A DNA stretch of 64,000 nt from the NCBI RefSeq assembly GCF_900100305.1, contig NZ_FNEY01000003.1, forward strand, positions 62,001-126,000, read 5' to 3'. Position numbers and translations under genes: made by a program. The notes under the pieces were generated by a model that was not told the DNA's origin, made no database searches, and worked only from the letters and a program-made list of their open reading frames with translations. The DNA comes from Paracidovorax citrulli (GTDB lineage: Bacteria > Pseudomonadota > Gammaproteobacteria > Burkholderiales > Burkholderiaceae_C). Shown one piece after another: positions 1-9,048 of the stretch (positions within the stretch are counted from its first letter, which is position 1; each line of letters opens with the position of its first letter).

Positions 1-311
1 GCCGATGCGCTCGCGTTGCCTGCCTGGGTGATGGCCGTGTCGCGCGCAGCCTCGGCGCCAGCGCGCGCGGCGGCAGCGTTGGTCGCCTGCGTGCCGGCCG
101 TGGTCGCGGAGCCCGCGGCCGCCGTCGCTCGCTCCTGTGCAGCCGTAGCGTTCTGGAACACGTTGGCGGCCACCGCATTGATCTGCGGCACCATATTGAC
201 CTGCGCCGCCACGGTGGCAAAGCCCTTGCTGTTGAAGTCCGCCGGTGTGTCGGTCGGCAGCGGCGCCGGGGGCAGCGCGTCGATTGCTGGCGGGGATGTG
301 ATGTTGGTCAT
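1..311 (-). CDS. Phage tail protein (N-terminal part, cut by window edge)
   Basis: The reading frame is open from an ATG at 311 to the window edge. The visible 103 residues start MTNITSPPAIDALPPAPLPT and continue as an alanine-rich stretch with regular A, Q, T and E residues that looks like a helical or coiled-coil shaft. This pattern is common in the N-terminal part of phage tail fibre and tail tip proteins. Its ATG overlaps the stop of the preceding tail gene (ATGA), so the two are translationally coupled. The exact tail role cannot be told because the C-terminus is missing. Confidence 0.75.
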   Translation of the reverse strand, partial: MTNITSPPAIDALPPAPLPTDTPADFNSKGFATVAAQVNMVPQINAVAANVFQNATAAQERATAAAGSATTAGTQATNAAAARAGAEAARDTAITQAGNASAS

Positions 312-1219
312 GTGAGCCCTTCCAGCTCCAGCTCGGAGTCCGAGTAGTCGTAGTAGGAAATCACGATGTCGAACGACTTGTAGAAGCCGTACACCGTGGT
401 TGATGCGTAGCGCTCGGAGCCCACCCACAGGCAGGGCGTGGCGCGAACCTCAGCCAGGAAGTCGTTGAAGGAATCCACCTCCGCGGCCGTGAGCAGCAGA
501 GAGAAGCTCGCGCGCTTTGCGAAAGCCCTCTCCACCACCACCACGTCGCCGAACTCAGTGCGTTCCTTGCGGCTGTAGTCCTGGATGCCCACCCGCGCGC
601 CGGCCTTAACGCCCAGCCCGAAAGTGCGCACTTGGCCAAGCAGCAGCACGCCCACCGCGAGCGTCGCGCCGCCCATGATGTCCACGAGCACATCTGCGCC
701 CGGGAAGCTCGGCAGATCCATCTGGACGGACTGCGTGGGCATGCGCCGCTCGCCGAAGAACCACTGCCACCACCCGGCCGCCACAGGCTGGCGAGAGAGG
801 TCCACCGTCTTGTCGTACACCGTGCCGTAGGCCGGATCGATCACGCGCACGCGCATGCTCGTGGTCCCGGAGAGGTTCAGGACCGCGAGCGACGTGATCG
901 CCTGACCTGGGCGCAGCCGATACTGGATGCTGGAGGCCTGCGCGGTCTGCGAGCTCACCGACCTGTCGAAGACCTTCCAGCGGTTGGTCGCGCCAACCTC
1001 CACCCACCATCCCGCCGTGGCCGTCGGGTCTTTGCCCACGTTGCCGTCCTGCACGCTCTGGTACACCTTGTGGGCGCCCACGTGCATGACGCGGGCGCCC
1101 ACCGCATAGGTAGTGCCCGATGTCCAAACGGGATAGTCGGACTCGGGCACGTTGGTGCTCACGAGCATGGCCGGGGTGACGGCGATCGGCCGCACCACGG
1201 TCAGGGACTTGATGCTCAT
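308..1219 (-). CDS. Phage tail protein with carbohydrate-binding-like segment
   Basis: A 303-residue protein directly after the tape measure gene, sharing an ATGA overlap with it at 1216-1219, which fixes the start at MSIKSLTVV. An upstream in-frame start would lie inside the tape measure gene. Residues about 31-75 carry the pattern WTSGTTYAVGARVMH...VYQSV...WWVEVG, which resembles the small aromatic carbohydrate-binding modules found in tail proteins. The C-terminal half resembles distal tail or baseplate proteins only by position. It probably belongs to the tail tip; no specific family is assigned. Confidence 0.7.
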   Translation of the reverse strand: MSIKSLTVVRPIAVTPAMLVSTNVPESDYPVWTSGTTYAVGARVMHVGAHKVYQSVQDGNVGKDPTATAGWWVEVGATNRWKVFDRSVSSQTAQASSIQYRLRPGQAITSLAVLNLSGTTSMRVRVIDPAYGTVYDKTVDLSRQPVAAGWWQWFFGERRMPTQSVQMDLPSFPGADVLVDIMGGATLAVGVLLLGQVRTFGLGVKAGARVGIQDYSRKERTEFGDVVVVERAFAKRASFSLLLTAAEVDSFNDFLAEVRATPCLWVGSERYASTTVYGFYKSFDIVISYYDYSDSELELEGLT

Positions 1220-4200
1220 GCGGTTTGCTCCTCTCGTTGCGGCGGCGTGCCGTCTCCGTCCCATCGCTCCAGCACTTTCGCGATGCGCGCGTTCAGCCGC
1301 AGGATCTCGCCTGCCTGCTGCCGGTTCTCGGCCACCAGCTGCGCCACCAGGCCCTCCAACCGTTCCGACCGACCGCTCTGCTGGCCCGCGTCGATCGCGG
1401 CCATCAGGGCGCGGTTGTCGGCGGCCGGGATGATCCGCTCGCCCTTGTGGACGATGGCCGGCGTGTCGTATGGCACGTAGTTCGTGCCCACCGCGAACGC
1501 CGGCACGCCCACGCTGGCTGCAGCCTTCACCCAGTCGCTGTAGAAATACCCGCTCAGGATCGACAGATCGTCCAGCGTCCCGCCAGCACTCCGAATTGCC
1601 GTGAGCAACCCGATCAGGTCCCCAGTGCCGTCGAAGGAGTGGTACAGGCCCGAGAGCCCGTCCAGCTTGGCGATCAACGCCTGGTCGATGACGGGCGTGT
1701 ACCCGATCGAGGTGCCCAGCGAGGTGACCCGCCGGTACTTGGCCTCGGGCTGCGCAGGAGCGGTAACCGTGCCCGGACTCGACCCGCCCCAGACGGCCTG
1801 CGACCCACCGCCCTGCGGCGGCTTCGTCGCGGGCGGCTTGCCCAGCGCCGTTGCCAGCTTGTCGATCGCCTGCTCCACGGACAGGGTCGCGTCGAAGGTG
1901 CCGTTCGCGATGTCGATCTGCCGGCGCCAGTAGTCCAGCATTTCCTGCTGGGCTTTCAGCTGCCGGTTGATCGTCTCGGTCTGCAGGTCCAGCGCCTTGC
2001 CCTGGTCCTCCAGCAGCTTGATTTGCTGCTCCGCTGCGGTCTTCTGCCTGCCGCTGATGCTCTCCAGGCCGGACAGCATGCCGGCCAGGACCAGGCGGTC
2101 CCGGTCCTGCTCGAACTGCGTTGCATAGGCCCGCGAGTCCAGCCCGCCGCGGGCGGCCCCAATGGCCTCCTGCAGCGGCGCCTGGTCAGGCAGGTAGCCG
2201 GTGCGTCGCGCCGTCTCCAGCGCGCGCTCCACGAACGCCCAGCCCGCCGCGGCCTGCATGGACGCGGTGCTCTCCACCTGCCCGTACAACTCGCGCGCAT
2301 TGCTGCGCACCAGGTCGAACACGCCGGTGATGAGAGACAGCGACTCGTCCGCCAGTGCGCGCTGCTGGCCCAATGCCGTGCGCTGCGCGTCGATACCTTC
2401 CAGCAGCGCGTTGAGGCGCTCGCTCTCCAGCGTCGCGGCATTCTGCAGCCGGGTGTATGCGGCTTCCCGCCCCTGCTGCGCCTTGACCTGCGCCGCCGCT
2501 GCGTCCTCGGCCCGGTAGATCTCCTCGGCCATCTGCACGAGCGCAGGGTTGAGCTTCGCGAGCGCAGCAAGCTCCTGGCTGCGCCGCAAGGCCAGGGCCT
2601 CGCGGTCCTTGCCTTGCGCCGTGAGCAGGCGCTGGTAGAGATCGACGCGCTTGTCCGCAACCGCGGTCGCATCCTCCAGATCGTAGATCTGCTGCACCAA
2701 CCTGGCCAGCGCCGGGTCCAGCTGCATGAGCGCGTCGCGCTCCTGCTTGCGGCGCATCTCGATCACCGCGCGGTCATTGCCCTGGGCAGCCAGCAGCCGC
2801 TCCTCGAGCCCGCGGCGCGTGTCCGCCGAGATCGCCACCTGGTCAAACGCCCCCGCCAGCTGGATCAGCACGGCATAGGCCTTGCGGCCGGCCTCCGTGT
2901 TGAGGTCCTGGGCTTCCACCAGCTTTCGGTACTGCGCGCGGGCGTCGTCGGCGTTGATGTCCGGCAGCTTGATGTCCACCGTTGCGAGCTGCTTTTCCAG
3001 CTGCTTTCGCGCGGCGGCTCGCTGCTCTTCTGGCGCGTAGAACCGCTGGAAGTAGTCCGCATTCGCCGCGGCGAATTTGTCCACCCCACCGAACAGCTCC
3101 ACCAGCTTGTCCGCCATGTCCCCGCCCTGCAGGCTCGCGGCGTACATGCTGTGGCCGAGGGTCTCGAACACGCCATTGGTCGCGGCGAGGCTGGTGGCCA
3201 GCCGCGTGATCGTGTCGAGCGAGCTCTCGCCCGCCTTCTGTACCTTCTTGAAGGCCTCGAGATTTGCCTGGGCGACCGGATCCACCGGCGCCGCGGCGGC
3301 CGCATCGGAGTTCGGCCAGGACAGGTTCTTCCGATCGCTCGCTGCTTCCTGAATGGTTGTGGGCAGCCCCAGGATCAGGTCGGCCATGCTGATGCCGAGC
3401 TTCTCGAACTCCTCCTGCAGCTTTTTCTGCGCGTCCTCCGGGCTCAGGCCCTGCAGGCTGACCTTGATCCGCGCGGTGAACTTGTCGAGCGCCTCGCCAC
3501 CCAGGCCGAGCACCTTGCCCATCTCCTTGATGCTCGTCTTCATGGCGCCGAACTGGTCCGCCAGGCCCTTGCGCACCTCCTCGTCCAGCTCGCCGTACTT
3601 GGTCTTGCTGGACCGAAAAAGCCCACCCTTGTAGTACTGGTAGCTGCGCCCCTCGAAGCCCGCCTCGCCGCCGAATGTGCCCTCGATGCCGGTGTCCTTG
3701 AGCTTGCGCCCGAAGAGCCGATTCACGGCGCCCGAGATGAGCCCAGCGATGGGGCCTACACCCGGGATCATCGATGCGATGGCACCGATGGTGTTGACGT
3801 ACTTGTTGACCTGATAGCCGCCGCTCACCAGCTTGGAGATGCCATAGCCGCTGAATCCGTTGAGCACGGATCCTGCGATGGCGCCCGCGAAGTTCGCGCC
3901 GCCGGCCTCAAACGCACCTCTGAATGCAGCCCATGACGATGTGTTCATCATGCCCGCGCCGAACTGGCCCAGCATTTCCTGCATGGCCTCGCTGCCGTAG
4001 CGTGCGAGCAAGTCGGAATTCACGATTCTGCTGCCCACGCTGCTCGCGACATTGAAACCGCTGCTGACGAAGTTGTAGGCGCTCAGCCCCGCCTGGGCAG
4101 CCCCTCCGACGCCGTTCCCGCCGCCAAGGAGTGCGTTCGTGGCGCCGGAGATGACACCCGCCACCGGAGCAATGATGGCGCTGATGATCGGTCGCAACAC

Positions 4201-6921
4201 CAGCGTGTTGAACATGTTCTTCAACGTGTCGCGCAGGTTCTCGGCGAAACCCTTCCCGCTTTCAAAGCCGCGCAGCAGCGCATCCGTCAGGCTGCGGTTG
4301 ATCTCGTCCGTCGTACGGCTCCAGTCGTCCTGGATGACCTTAGACACGGCCGCCTCACCCTCGATGCGCTTGGCCTGCTCGATGGTGTCTCGCGCCCGCC
4401 GCTTTGCCTCGCGCTGCGCATCGTCAGCATCGGGCATCTTGTCGACGGCTGCTAGCTCCTTCGCGAACTTCAGCTCCACCTGGCGGAGGGCGATGATCTT
4501 CTCCCGCTCCAGGCGGCTGAGGCCGGCCAGCTTGGCTTCGTCTGCGTAGATCCGCGCCTGCTCCTGCGCCGAACGCAGCAGATCGTCCGCGTGCGACTGA
4601 ATCTTCAGCCCCGCGATCTGGTCCTCTGCCGCGCCCAGCCGGCGGATCGCCGCGATCTCGTCGTTGATCTGGTCGATGCGCTGCTGTGAGCCCGGGAACC
4701 CCTGCAGGATGGCCTTCTGCTCGTTCAGGCGATCAACGGTCAGGGCCCGCAGTTCGGTGGAGGACTTGCCGTACGCCGAGGCCTCATCTTCCAGCGCCTG
4801 CGCGCGGGCATTGATCTTGGAGATGTCGTCCGCGATCCGCACGTTCTCCTTGTCGCGCTGCTCTTCGAACTTGCGGCGATCTCGCTCTACCGCCAGCAAG
4901 CGCTCCGACACATCCAGCTCATCGAGCTTGGCCAGGATTTTCGCCTTGTTCGTTGCCGTCAGCCTGCCTTCATTCTGCGCGATTTGGGCAAGCAGCTCTG
5001 CCCGCTGGGCCTCCGCCGAATTGAGCTTGCCGCCGGTCTCGATCTCCTGCCTGTTTTTGTCGATCTTCGCCTGGATGGAGGCCGCCAGACTTTGGTACGC
5101 GGTCTGCTCCGACTTGACGGCCGCGCCTCCCTTCTTCGCGTACTCCTCGCGGATGTTGGCCAGACGCTCTTCGATCTCAGCTTTCGACCGGCCCGCAGCT
5201 GCGCCTTCGTTGCGCGCCTGGGTCAGCTCGCGCTCCATTTTTGCCTTGTCGGAGAGGTATTTCTCGCCCGCCTTTTCCCACGCTTGCGTGGCCTGCATCT
5301 GGTCTGCGCGCTCTCGTCCTTCCTCCGCCGCTGCCTTTTCAGCGTACGCGACACCCTCCAGCGCGGCGGCTTCAGCGCCCAGGGATGCAAGCCGGTCCTT
5401 CAGCTGCTGCTGGGCTGCAGCGTTGATCGCGCCCCGGCCGTTCCCGAACGCGGCGCCGCCCTCGGTGGATCCGAACCCACGTCCGGAGTCCAACTGCTTT
5501 TCAACAGCCGCGATCTCCTCCTTCACCTGCTTGAGCTTGTCCTGGGTGGTCTGGGCCCGGCCCAGGCCTAGCATGTTGTCCCAGCCCTTCTTCGCAGCAT
5601 CCGCCACGGCGCGCCAGCCGCGCTCCAGGGTGCCCAGGTTGCGATCGATATCGCCCGCGCGGCTGATGAGCGCGTCCGCGTAGGCCTGCTGCGCGACGCG
5701 CGCCGCGTCCGTCGTGCGGCCCTGGTCCTCCAGGCTCTTGATCTGGCGATAGGTGCTCTCCGTGAGGAAATTCATTCCATCGTTGAGCTTGAGCACGCCG
5801 GCCAACGGTTCTTTGCGCAGGTCGGCGAACTGCTCGGCGGTCTTGCTCACGGCCTGCCCGGTGGCGCGCTCGTACTGCACCGCGGCGAGGCCGGCGTCGC
5901 GCAGCACGTCGCCGACAACCTTGCCGGTGCCCGCGAGGGCGGTCAGGGATTCGGCGGCCTTGCCCTGGGTGCCCGCCACGCCACTGATCTCTTGGGCGTA
6001 GGCTTTCAACTCTCCGGCGGTGGTTCCGGCTGCGTTGCCAGTCAGGGTGATCGCATTGCGATAGCCCTCCGCCTCCTTGGTGCCCTGGTAGTAGGCAAGC
6101 GCCAGTACGCCAGCGGCCGCGGCCGCGGCGGTGAGCGGGTTCAGCAACCCCATGAGGTAGCCGCCAAGCCCCTTGATCGCAGCTCCGGCACCGCCGAATT
6201 GATCCTTGATCTGCGAGCCTTGCTGCAGAAAAACCGTCAGAGGCGCTTGGCCTCCTTGCAGCGACACGACGATGTCGCTGATCTGCGCGGGCAGCCCGCG
6301 CAGTGCTGCTGCTGTCTGCGCCGCAGACACACCCACCTTGCCCAACCCCTGCTCCTGCTCGCGCAGCCGGGCGATCATCGGCGCCGCCTTGTCGGAGACG
6401 CCCAGCTGCGCGGCCTGCATCGCCAGCAGCTCGGAGCGCGTTCTTCCAATCGCCGTGACCTGGCTCTGCAGCGATGCGACGAACTCGGACTGCTGTCGTG
6501 CACGCGACTCCACTTCGCGCTGCTGCTGCACCGCTTGCGTCAGCCGGTCCTGCTCGGCGCGCAGCTGGCGAAGTGCACCGAGCTGGCCGGAGATGGCGCT
6601 CACGTCGGCGCCGCGCATGCGCGCCAGTTGCTCCAGCCCCTCGGCGGATTTCAGGCTGTAGCCCTGGGCTTCCACCACGGCTCGCTGCTGGTCAGCCACC
6701 GCCCGCCGGGCAGCAGACGCAAGGCTGGCATTGGCGCGCTCGATGGCCTTAGCGCTCTGGTCAGCCTTGCCGCCCAGGCTCTCAATGGAATCGGCCGCAG
6801 CGTCACCGGCCTGTTTCACGGTGGACGCCATCCGACGGGCGCCGGTCTCGACGCGCGCGAGGGCCTGCTCGCCCTTCGTCACATCCATCTCGAATTCGCC
6901 CTGGATCTTCATGTCGGACAT
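1216..6921 (-). CDS. Tail tape measure protein
   Basis: A 1901-residue protein that would set tail length and occupy the tail tube. It is of the lambda gpH type. The N-terminal region has long alanine/glutamine/arginine-rich heptad stretches. Around residues 225-300 is the family segment QISDIVVSLQGGQAPLTVFL followed by a hydrophobic glycine/alanine run. The middle is charged coiled coil. The C-terminus has AVGTNYVPYDTPAIVHKGER, a typical tape-measure ending. I chose MSDMKIQGEFEMDV at 6921 because it begins the conserved domain; the longer frame extends into the preceding chaperone gene. It follows the tail assembly chaperone pair, as in lambda (G-T-H order). Confidence 0.93.
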   Translation of the reverse strand: MSDMKIQGEFEMDVTKGEQALARVETGARRMASTVKQAGDAAADSIESLGGKADQSAKAIERANASLASAARRAVADQQRAVVEAQGYSLKSAEGLEQLARMRGADVSAISGQLGALRQLRAEQDRLTQAVQQQREVESRARQQSEFVASLQSQVTAIGRTRSELLAMQAAQLGVSDKAAPMIARLREQEQGLGKVGVSAAQTAAALRGLPAQISDIVVSLQGGQAPLTVFLQQGSQIKDQFGGAGAAIKGLGGYLMGLLNPLTAAAAAAGVLALAYYQGTKEAEGYRNAITLTGNAAGTTAGELKAYAQEISGVAGTQGKAAESLTALAGTGKVVGDVLRDAGLAAVQYERATGQAVSKTAEQFADLRKEPLAGVLKLNDGMNFLTESTYRQIKSLEDQGRTTDAARVAQQAYADALISRAGDIDRNLGTLERGWRAVADAAKKGWDNMLGLGRAQTTQDKLKQVKEEIAAVEKQLDSGRGFGSTEGGAAFGNGRGAINAAAQQQLKDRLASLGAEAAALEGVAYAEKAAAEEGRERADQMQATQAWEKAGEKYLSDKAKMERELTQARNEGAAAGRSKAEIEERLANIREEYAKKGGAAVKSEQTAYQSLAASIQAKIDKNRQEIETGGKLNSAEAQRAELLAQIAQNEGRLTATNKAKILAKLDELDVSERLLAVERDRRKFEEQRDKENVRIADDISKINARAQALEDEASAYGKSSTELRALTVDRLNEQKAILQGFPGSQQRIDQINDEIAAIRRLGAAEDQIAGLKIQSHADDLLRSAQEQARIYADEAKLAGLSRLEREKIIALRQVELKFAKELAAVDKMPDADDAQREAKRRARDTIEQAKRIEGEAAVSKVIQDDWSRTTDEINRSLTDALLRGFESGKGFAENLRDTLKNMFNTLVLRPIISAIIAPVAGVISGATNALLGGGNGVGGAAQAGLSAYNFVSSGFNVASSVGSRIVNSDLLARYGSEAMQEMLGQFGAGMMNTSSWAAFRGAFEAGGANFAGAIAGSVLNGFSGYGISKLVSGGYQVNKYVNTIGAIASMIPGVGPIAGLISGAVNRLFGRKLKDTGIEGTFGGEAGFEGRSYQYYKGGLFRSSKTKYGELDEEVRKGLADQFGAMKTSIKEMGKVLGLGGEALDKFTARIKVSLQGLSPEDAQKKLQEEFEKLGISMADLILGLPTTIQEAASDRKNLSWPNSDAAAAAPVDPVAQANLEAFKKVQKAGESSLDTITRLATSLAATNGVFETLGHSMYAASLQGGDMADKLVELFGGVDKFAAANADYFQRFYAPEEQRAAARKQLEKQLATVDIKLPDINADDARAQYRKLVEAQDLNTEAGRKAYAVLIQLAGAFDQVAISADTRRGLEERLLAAQGNDRAVIEMRRKQERDALMQLDPALARLVQQIYDLEDATAVADKRVDLYQRLLTAQGKDREALALRRSQELAALAKLNPALVQMAEEIYRAEDAAAAQVKAQQGREAAYTRLQNAATLESERLNALLEGIDAQRTALGQQRALADESLSLITGVFDLVRSNARELYGQVESTASMQAAAGWAFVERALETARRTGYLPDQAPLQEAIGAARGGLDSRAYATQFEQDRDRLVLAGMLSGLESISGRQKTAAEQQIKLLEDQGKALDLQTETINRQLKAQQEMLDYWRRQIDIANGTFDATLSVEQAIDKLATALGKPPATKPPQGGGSQAVWGGSSPGTVTAPAQPEAKYRRVTSLGTSIGYTPVIDQALIAKLDGLSGLYHSFDGTGDLIGLLTAIRSAGGTLDDLSILSGYFYSDWVKAAASVGVPAFAVGTNYVPYDTPAIVHKGERIIPAADNRALMAAIDAGQQSGRSERLEGLVAQLVAENRQQAGEILRLNARIAKVLERWDGDGTPPQREEQTA

Positions 6922-6969
6922 GCGCACACCCGCAATAGAAAAGCCCCGCGGCATGTGCCGAAGGGCTGG

Positions 6970-6996
6970 AAAAAGGAAGGCCCGCCGGAGCGGGCT
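6970..6996 (-). terminator. Hairpin with U-rich tail after chaperone fusion
   Basis: A GCCCGC stem, CGGA loop and GCGGGC stem (6980-6995) starts immediately after the stop of the chaperone extension and is followed on the minus strand by CTTCCTTTTT. It looks like an intrinsic or attenuating terminator between the chaperone and tape measure genes. It belongs to the recurrent hairpin family of this prophage. Confidence 0.5.
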
Positions 6997-7843
6997 CAGG
7001 TCGTTTGCTTGGGAGCGAACTCGTGCATGGTGGCGACGGCCTCTTCCTCCAGAATCTGGAGGCAGCAGTGCAGGTCGTTCCACCCCTCATCGTCCAGGCC
7101 CAGCCGGTCCATCAGTGGGTAGATGGCCTCCCAGCGGAGCCCGTATGGCACGCCGCCCATGGGTGGGACCATCCAGCGTGTTCCCACCTGCGAGAACAGG
7201 GCGGTGGCCATGGCGTTGTCGGGCCACACCTCGACCGTTTCGGTCTGGTAGTCCTCCAACTCGAAGCCCTCTGCACGGGCCTCCGATTCGGTGATCGGCG
7301 GCTCGTGCAGGGCCCGGCCGATCAGTCGGAGTTTCCCAGGCGGCCCTGGAGGATCGCGCGGTCGTAGTCGGCCAGGATCGCAGAGAGCGATCCGCCGAAC
7401 TTCTCTTCCAGCAGGGTGAGGCTCTCGACATTGAGAGGGTTGGTCACGCTCCAGCCGGTGGCGAACCGCATGATCAGGGCGGCATCGAGGGCGGCGCCTT
7501 CGCGGTGGCTGGCGACCATGCCGTGCGTCGCGATGTTGGCTATCGCGGTGTCCAGATAGGACGGCGCTTCCGCGTCGACCGAGCCCTCCTCGGCCGCGTC
7601 CGTCTGGGTGTCGGCCTGAGCCGCTTGCGCGGCCTGGGCCGCCTTCAGCCGCTCGAACACGGCGCGCTGCCGCTCGTCACGCAGCTCGGCCCATTCCGTT
7701 TTCTGCATGGCGTTGCAGGTGAGGGTGAGCTTGGCCTTCTTGCCGTCCAGGCGCTGCAGCGTGATCGGCAGTTTGAACGTGGGGGCCTGGCCGTCGTCGA
7801 GGCTCTTCAGGATGGTGACGGGGACGGTCTTCTCTTTTGCCAT
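6996..7843 (-). CDS. Tail assembly chaperone, -1 frameshift (gpGT-like) product
   Basis: The 173-residue chaperone frame ends at 7322. A second frame, offset by -1, is open from the slip site at 7331 to 6996 with no independent start better than a TTG at 7259. Slippage on GGGAAAC would give one 282-residue protein: 171 residues of the chaperone followed by 111 residues whose end reads EEEAVATMHEFAPKQTT. The extension fits the DUF1799-type proteins that sit after tail chaperones. In lambda the equivalent gpG and gpGT, made in a fixed ratio, load the tape measure before tail polymerisation. The frameshift is inferred from sequence, not shown. Confidence 0.75.
7293..7337 (-). promoter_or_regulatory. 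Programmed -1 ribosomal frameshift signal
   Basis: On the minus strand the zero-frame codons read G GGA AAC (7337-7331), a standard X XXY YYZ slippery heptamer; lambda G/T uses GGGAAAG. Seven bases later a stem begins: GATCGGC (7323-7317) pairs perfectly with GCCGATC (7299-7293) across a 17-base loop. This spacing is in the optimal range for frameshift stimulators. The zero-frame stop TGA is at 7324-7322, inside the stem. No stop occurs in the -1 frame before 6996. Confidence 0.8.
7322..7843 (-). CDS. Phage tail assembly chaperone (gpG-like)
   Basis: A 173-residue protein starting MAKEKTVPVTILKSLDDGQA. It lies between the tail tube gene and the tape measure gene, where tail assembly chaperones of siphoviruses sit. 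Residues about 10-60 resemble the Phage_TAC family (a short beta-rich start that includes TLTCNAMQKTEWAELRDERQ). An alanine/glutamine-rich helix and an acidic linker follow. The frame stops two codons after a -1 slippery heptamer, so most ribosomes should make this short form. It would keep the tape measure soluble until the tail tube assembles around it. Confidence 0.85.
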   Translation of the reverse strand: MAKEKTVPVTILKSLDDGQAPTFKLPITLQRLDGKKAKLTLTCNAMQKTEWAELRDERQRAVFERLKAAQAAQAAQADTQTDAAEEGSVDAEAPSYLDTAIANIATHGMVASHREGAALDAALIMRFATGWSVTNPLNVESLTLLEEKFGGSLSAILADYDRAILQGRLGNSD

Positions 7844-7952
7844 GATGGTGGTCTTTCGCAGGGTTAGAAAAATGCCCGTGCCGCAGCCCGCCAGCCCTGC
7901 GAAGAGCGATGCGAGCTGCGGTCGGTGCTGGGGTGGGCACGGGGCCCGGGAA

Positions 7953-8600
7953 TCAGGCGGCGTAGCGCGTGCTGACGTTCTGCGCGTTGAACGTGCCCTT
8001 CACGGTCACGATCTGGCCCTCGGTGAGGGTTTCTTCCTCGTTGAACGACACGGTGGCCGGGATCAGCGAGATCGCGCCCGACTTGGTGCGGCGGCGCACC
8101 ACGGTGTTCGCGTTCGTCTCGGACAGGAGCTTGAGCGCGGCGTAGGCAGGCGTGCCGATCATGTCGGCGTCCATGTCGAACGTGCGCTGGACCGCGTTGA
8201 AGCCGTCGTTCAGCGCCACCTCGACGTCCGACTCGATGAACTTCACGTTCACGGTCTTTGCATCGCCGCCGCTCGTGCTGTGGTTGAGGGTCTTGTCGAG
8301 ATCCACCCAGGTGGTCACCTTCTGGACGCTGCCGCCGCCGCTGCCAGGGGTGAACAGCTCGGTGTTCGTGGTATTGGCACCTTCGAGCACGAAGGAATCG
8401 GTGGACACGCCCTTGACGCGGAACGCGCGGAAGTTGAGGCGGCCCCAGCCGGAGAACACCAGCACGATGTCACCGTTGGAGTAGCCGTGTCCAGCGGAGC
8501 TGACCACGGCTTCGGCGGCGTTGGTGATGTTGGAAATGGTCTTCGCGGTGGCGAGGACGGTGGCAACCGAGTGGATGGTGCCGGTGGGAGTGCGTGCCAT
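7953..8600 (-). CDS. Phage major tail tube protein
   Basis: A 215-residue protein starting MARTPTGTIHS. The sequence mixes short beta strands with Ig-like or tube features (GHGYSNGDIVLVFSGWGRLN, KTVNVKFIESDVEVALNDGF) and ends with EEETLTEGQIVTVKGTFNAQ. Size and position, after the head-tail joining genes and before the chaperone, match the tail tube subunit of HK97-like siphophages (Phage_tail_3 type). The longer upstream frame is rejected because it would pass through the terminator at 8620-8641. Confidence 0.85.
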   Translation of the reverse strand: MARTPTGTIHSVATVLATAKTISNITNAAEAVVSSAGHGYSNGDIVLVFSGWGRLNFRAFRVKGVSTDSFVLEGANTTNTELFTPGSGGGSVQKVTTWVDLDKTLNHSTSGGDAKTVNVKFIESDVEVALNDGFNAVQRTFDMDADMIGTPAYAALKLLSETNANTVVRRRTKSGAISLIPATVSFNEEETLTEGQIVTVKGTFNAQNVSTRYAA

Positions 8601-8619
8601 GGTGGGCCTTTCTTGAACG

Positions 8620-8641
8620 AAAAAAGCCCGCATGTGCGGGC
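8620..8641 (-). terminator. Intrinsic terminator before tail tube gene
   Basis: A perfect GCCCGC-ATGT-GCGGGC hairpin (8626-8641) is followed on the minus strand by six U residues (8625-8620). It lies between the tail completion gene and the start of the tail tube gene. It may partly terminate or stabilise transcripts, or be bypassed by the Q-type antiterminator. Confidence 0.7.
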
Positions 8642-8685
8642 GTTGGTGGGTTGCCCTTGCGGGCGGGTTCGGCCTCGGGCCGGAA

Positions 8686-9048
8686 TCAGTCGCGCGACCC
8701 GTAGATCGAGAAGATCTGGGTCGCGCCGTAGACGCTCTGCGCCTCAGCGCCATCCGCGATGCCTGCGGTCGGCTCGCCCTGCGGCTCGACCTGCAGCACC
8801 GGGTGCGCGCACAGGTCGTCCTCGACCTGCCGGATCAGCGCGAAAGCCACTGCGGGGTCGTCCGCCCACACAGCGACGTGCATGAGGACGTTCCGCAGGT
8901 TCGACGTGTTCTCCACGTAGCGCAGCGTGCGCCCGCCGACGTGCTTGAACACGATCCGCGGCAGCGGCGCGCCGTGCGGGCCAATGGTCGGGTAGACGTT
9001 CGGGCACCGGGCCTGGAGCACGGCCAGCAGTTCGCTTTCGATGCTCAT
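8686..9048 (-). CDS. DUF3168-type tail completion protein
   Basis: A 120-residue protein starting MSIESELLAVLQARCPNVYP. The pattern of a short helix, a proline/glycine turn (GPHGAPLPRIVFKHVGGRT), and beta strands ending in QIFSIYG fits the DUF3168 family of tail terminator or completion proteins. It is coupled to the upstream gene by an ATGA overlap. It precedes the tail tube gene, the expected place for a tail terminator. The role is inferred from family and position. Confidence 0.75.
   Translation of the reverse strand: MSIESELLAVLQARCPNVYPTIGPHGAPLPRIVFKHVGGRTLRYVENTSNLRNVLMHVAVWADDPAVAFALIRQVEDDLCAHPVLQVEPQGEPTAGIADGAEAQSVYGATQIFSIYGSRD

Noticed and set aside
1225-3936. 903-codon open frame opposite the tape measure gene
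   Set aside because: It is antisense to a clear tape measure protein; high GC keeps such frames open and the translation is Arg/Leu/His-rich without motifs.
6996-7259. 87-residue independent gene after the tail chaperone
   Set aside because: It has only a TTG start and no ribosome site, while a -1 slip site upstream joins it to the chaperone frame without any stop.
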